NCBI RefSeq assembly: GCF_003285005.1
Contig: NZ_QMFA01000031.1
Span: 22,634-86,633 of the forward strand
Origin: Paenibacillus sp. YN15
Lineage (GTDB): Bacteria; Bacillota; Bacilli; Paenibacillales; NBRC-103111
Reading direction: 5' to 3'
DNA: 64,000 nucleotides
Part shown: one piece after another, positions 62,212 through 64,000 of the stretch
Layout: the number at the start of each line of letters is the position of its first letter
Numbering within the stretch: position 1 is the first letter of the stretch
Position numbers and translations under genes: made by a program
Notes under the pieces: generated by a model
Databases searched by the model: none
The model's input: only the letters and a program-made list of their open reading frames with translations
Told to the model about the DNA's origin: nothing

Positions 62212-62913
62212 GTGAATAAATGGAAGCTGGCAACAATAATTACGGTAATTGTGATCGCAGCAGGCGGCGGTATCGGGTATTACGCATACGATTATTACGC
62301 GGGCAATCATGTGGAGATAAAGGATGTCATCAGCGCCTCCGGTTCCTCCGGCGGTTCGCAGGCTGCCTCATCATCGGCCACACCTGCCGCGCCTGCCGAT
62401 GTCAACGGCACCTGGACCATCCAGTCCGCGTCGGAGGTATACTTCTCCGTCACCACCTCCAAGGAAACCGTCAACTTCTCGGTCAAACCGGTTACCGGCT
62501 CCTGGACCCTCAATACTGCCGATCCGGCTCAAAATAAAGCGGAAGGCGCCGTAGAGCTCAGCGGACTCAGTTCCGGCAATGGACAGCGGGATAATCACAT
62601 CAAGGGGGCCGATTATCTTCAGGTCGAGCAGCATCCCAAGGCCACCTTTACCGTCAAGTCCTTCGAGAACCTGCCCAAGGAATGGAAGGCCGGCGTCACC
62701 GAATCCTTCAAAATGACCGGCACACTCACCGTCCGCGGCATCCCCAAGGACGTCACCTTCGACGCCAAGGCTCAACTGGATGGCACCCAGCTGAAGCTGG
62801 AGGGACAAACAGTCGTCACCTTCGAGGACTATGGCATGAAGAATCCCCACACCGTGGTGCTGAGCGCGCAAAATGACGTCGCCGTCCAGCTGCGGCTTGT
62901 GCTGGGCAAATAG
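62212..62913 (+). CDS. YceI-family exported lipocalin-like protein
   Basis: This 233-residue protein begins with a membrane anchor or signal segment (about 4-23, WKLATIITVIVIAAGGGIGYY). A Ser/Gly/Ala linker follows, then a YceI beta-barrel (about 65-233). The barrel includes GTWTIQSASEVYFSV, RDNHIKGADYLQVEQHPKA and MTGTLTVRGIPKDVTF. YceI proteins bind isoprenoid-type lipids; the physiological role is unclear. GTG 62212 follows GAGGAGG by nine bases. Its upstream operator links it to the BlaI-type repressor next door. Confidence 0.88.
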   Translation: MNKWKLATIITVIVIAAGGGIGYYAYDYYAGNHVEIKDVISASGSSGGSQAASSSATPAAPADVNGTWTIQSASEVYFSVTTSKETVNFSVKPVTGSWTLNTADPAQNKAEGAVELSGLSSGNGQRDNHIKGADYLQVEQHPKATFTVKSFENLPKEWKAGVTESFKMTGTLTVRGIPKDVTFDAKAQLDGTQLKLEGQTVVTFEDYGMKNPHTVVLSAQNDVAVQLRLVLGK

Positions 62914-62926
62914 AGAAGCAAGGGGA

Positions 62927-62957
62927 GACCGCGTACCGACTGGGGCGCGGTCCTTTC
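62927..62957 (+). terminator. Terminator between YceI and GNAT genes
   Basis: GACCGCG and CGCGGTC form a stem followed by CTTTCT, just past the YceI stop; the GNAT gene converges on it. Confidence 0.6.
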
Positions 62958-62971
62958 TATATAAGGCAGTC

Positions 62972-63760
62972 TCACTGTTTCACCCAAAAGGTAGAAACAT
63001 GGGAGATCCGGAACCCCGCTTTCACCATATTGGCATGGCTGGCCGAGCCGAACATAACATCAGTGTAGACAGCCTTCGCCCCCATCCGTGCGGCATCTCC
63101 TAGGCGCTGTGCCAGCAGAGCCTTCTGGCAGCCCTTGCCCCGGTGCGTTGGAAAGGTATAGTCATTGGCAATGTATCCCGCCTCCCCGTGAAGGAACAGC
63201 GAGCCCATGGCTGCCGGGCTGCCGTCGATCCGCAGCATATAATTGATAAAGTCCGGCCGGCAAAAGAAAGGCTTGGACCGGGCCATCATAGCTCCGTTGA
63301 TTTTCATACCGCCAACGGATTCCCCGATCCAGCGGATAAATTCCTCCGCACTTTCCTCTGTCACCCGCTCAATCGGAAACGAGGCTGCCTGCCCTTCGGT
63401 AGTCTTCGGGCAAGCGTACATATAGACCAGCTGCTCTACGGGGAAAAAGCCTTTGTCACAAAGCGCTCTGGTCACCTCTTTCGTCATGTGGTTGGGGGTC
63501 AGCTCGAAGCTTGGCGCGGCAAGGGGGTAATGCTTCAGCAGGCGGTCCAGGTCCGGCAAGTCCCGGGGGCCGAAGCCCTTGACCCGATTATAGTAGATGG
63601 AAGCGGGGTCCGTGCAATCGCGCAGCAAGATGGAGGCCCCGAAGGGCGTCACCTTCAACTCCCTCTTCATCGGAACCAGGGACCGTGCGGCGTTCAATCG
63701 GGTCAGCTCCAGCTCCGCGGCTTCTATTTCTTTCAGACATTCCAACGGTTTTTTCTCCAT
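62972..63760 (-). CDS. GNAT-family N-acetyltransferase
   Basis: This 262-residue protein has a C-terminal GNAT fold: the acetyl-CoA loop THRGKGCQKALL (Q/RxxGxG/A-like) follows a strand YIANDYTFP. The N-terminal half is a degenerate GNAT-like or substrate domain. The substrate is unknown. ATG 63760 lies 9 bases after AAGGAGTG, so the longer frame to 63838 is rejected. Confidence 0.85.
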   Translation of the reverse strand: MEKKPLECLKEIEAAELELTRLNAARSLVPMKRELKVTPFGASILLRDCTDPASIYYNRVKGFGPRDLPDLDRLLKHYPLAAPSFELTPNHMTKEVTRALCDKGFFPVEQLVYMYACPKTTEGQAASFPIERVTEESAEEFIRWIGESVGGMKINGAMMARSKPFFCRPDFINYMLRIDGSPAAMGSLFLHGEAGYIANDYTFPTHRGKGCQKALLAQRLGDAARMGAKAVYTDVMFGSASHANMVKAGFRISHVSTFWVKQ

Positions 63761-63792
63761 GGGGAGTTCACTCCTTGAGGGTGAAATGGCAT

Positions 63793-63818
63793 AAAAAAAG
63801 ACGCTCAGGCGAGCGTCT
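63793..63818 (-). terminator. Terminator of the right-edge gene
   Basis: AGACGCTC and GAGCGTCT form a stem with a four-base loop and seven T on the minus strand. It lies between the GNAT start and the partial gene at the edge. Confidence 0.85.
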
Positions 63819-63929
63819 TGGCTATTCATCAGGAACAAACATTCGTTTTGTGAAGCAATTCAAGATGAGAGGTCATATTTCGGCTTCCTATTATGAGTAT
63901 AAAACACTCTAAAATATAAGTCTATATTT

Positions 63930-64000
63930 TTATGCGACAAGCGAAGCGCGGGTGGCCGGCGTCTGAACCTTCCGCTTGGGCCGGGCCAGCTTCTCTGCTC
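63930..64000 (-). CDS. C-terminus of an unidentified gene cut by the window edge
   Basis: An open minus-strand frame enters from the right edge and stops with TAA at 63930. The last 22 residues (AEKLARPKRKVQ... ending SLVA) are basic. A terminator lies about 110 bases further on. Too short to identify. Confidence 0.4.
   Translation of the reverse strand, partial: AEKLARPKRKVQTPATRASLVA

Overview
The window looks like the origin-proximal part of a chromosome from a spore-forming Gram-positive bacterium of the Paenibacillus type. Evidence: dense sporulation genes (spoIIE, spoVT, spoVG, yabG, sspF, yabP/yabQ, fin, csfB), three exported proteins with S-layer homology (SLH) domains, high GC, and a gene order that reproduces the Bacillus subtilis tilS-yabT-yabS-spoIIE...mfd-fin-pth-ctc-prs-glmU-spoVG...ksgA...abrB...tmk-yaaO block in inverted orientation. 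oriC should lie beyond the right end. Most genes are on the minus strand, the expected leading strand.

Layout, left to right. 1-4567: a tilS fragment, then kinase yabT, vWA protein yabS and phosphatase spoIIE. 4568-5264: a gene-free stretch with an inverted-repeat-bounded element and short dispersed repeats. 5265-7989: an unusual 886-residue MerR fusion protein with its own MerR-type promoter. 8019-15218: tRNA-Met, yabR, divIC, yabQ, yabP, rqcP, HU, mazG, a SpoVB-like flippase and spoVT. 15329-29307: three large SLH proteins that split spoVT from mfd, among them a 2683-residue GH115/SGNH-esterase protein with a perfect CcpA cre site. 29365-46326: prsA-like lipoprotein, mfd, fin, pth, a small plus-strand gene, ctc, prs, glmU, spoVG, ridA, purR, ispE, sspF, veg, yabG, ksgA, rnmV and yabE. 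yabE is preceded by a c-di-AMP (ydaO) riboswitch. 47171-49245: ecsAB on the plus strand, followed by a second cluster of the short repeats. 49618-60115: tatD, an HD hydrolase, abrB, rsmI, yabB, yabA, ricT, holB, yaaR, darA, tmk, yaaO and csfB. 60240-64000: a small membrane protein, a BlaI/M56 pair, a YceI-like exported protein, a GNAT protein and the tail of one more gene.

Working together, the sporulation genes cover phosphorelay targets (abrB with a Spo0A box, spoIIE with a 21-bp spaced promoter), sigma-H (spoVG), forespore (yabS, fin, csfB, spoVT) and sigma-K (yabG) stages, with recognisable promoters for several of them. c-di-AMP signalling appears twice (DarA and the yabE riboswitch). 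BlaI, the M56 peptidase and the YceI protein appear to share one operator. The accessory material most worth attention is the MerR fusion, the SLH/xylan enzyme cluster, the BlaI regulon and the dispersed TAACG-N11/12-CGCTATT repeats.
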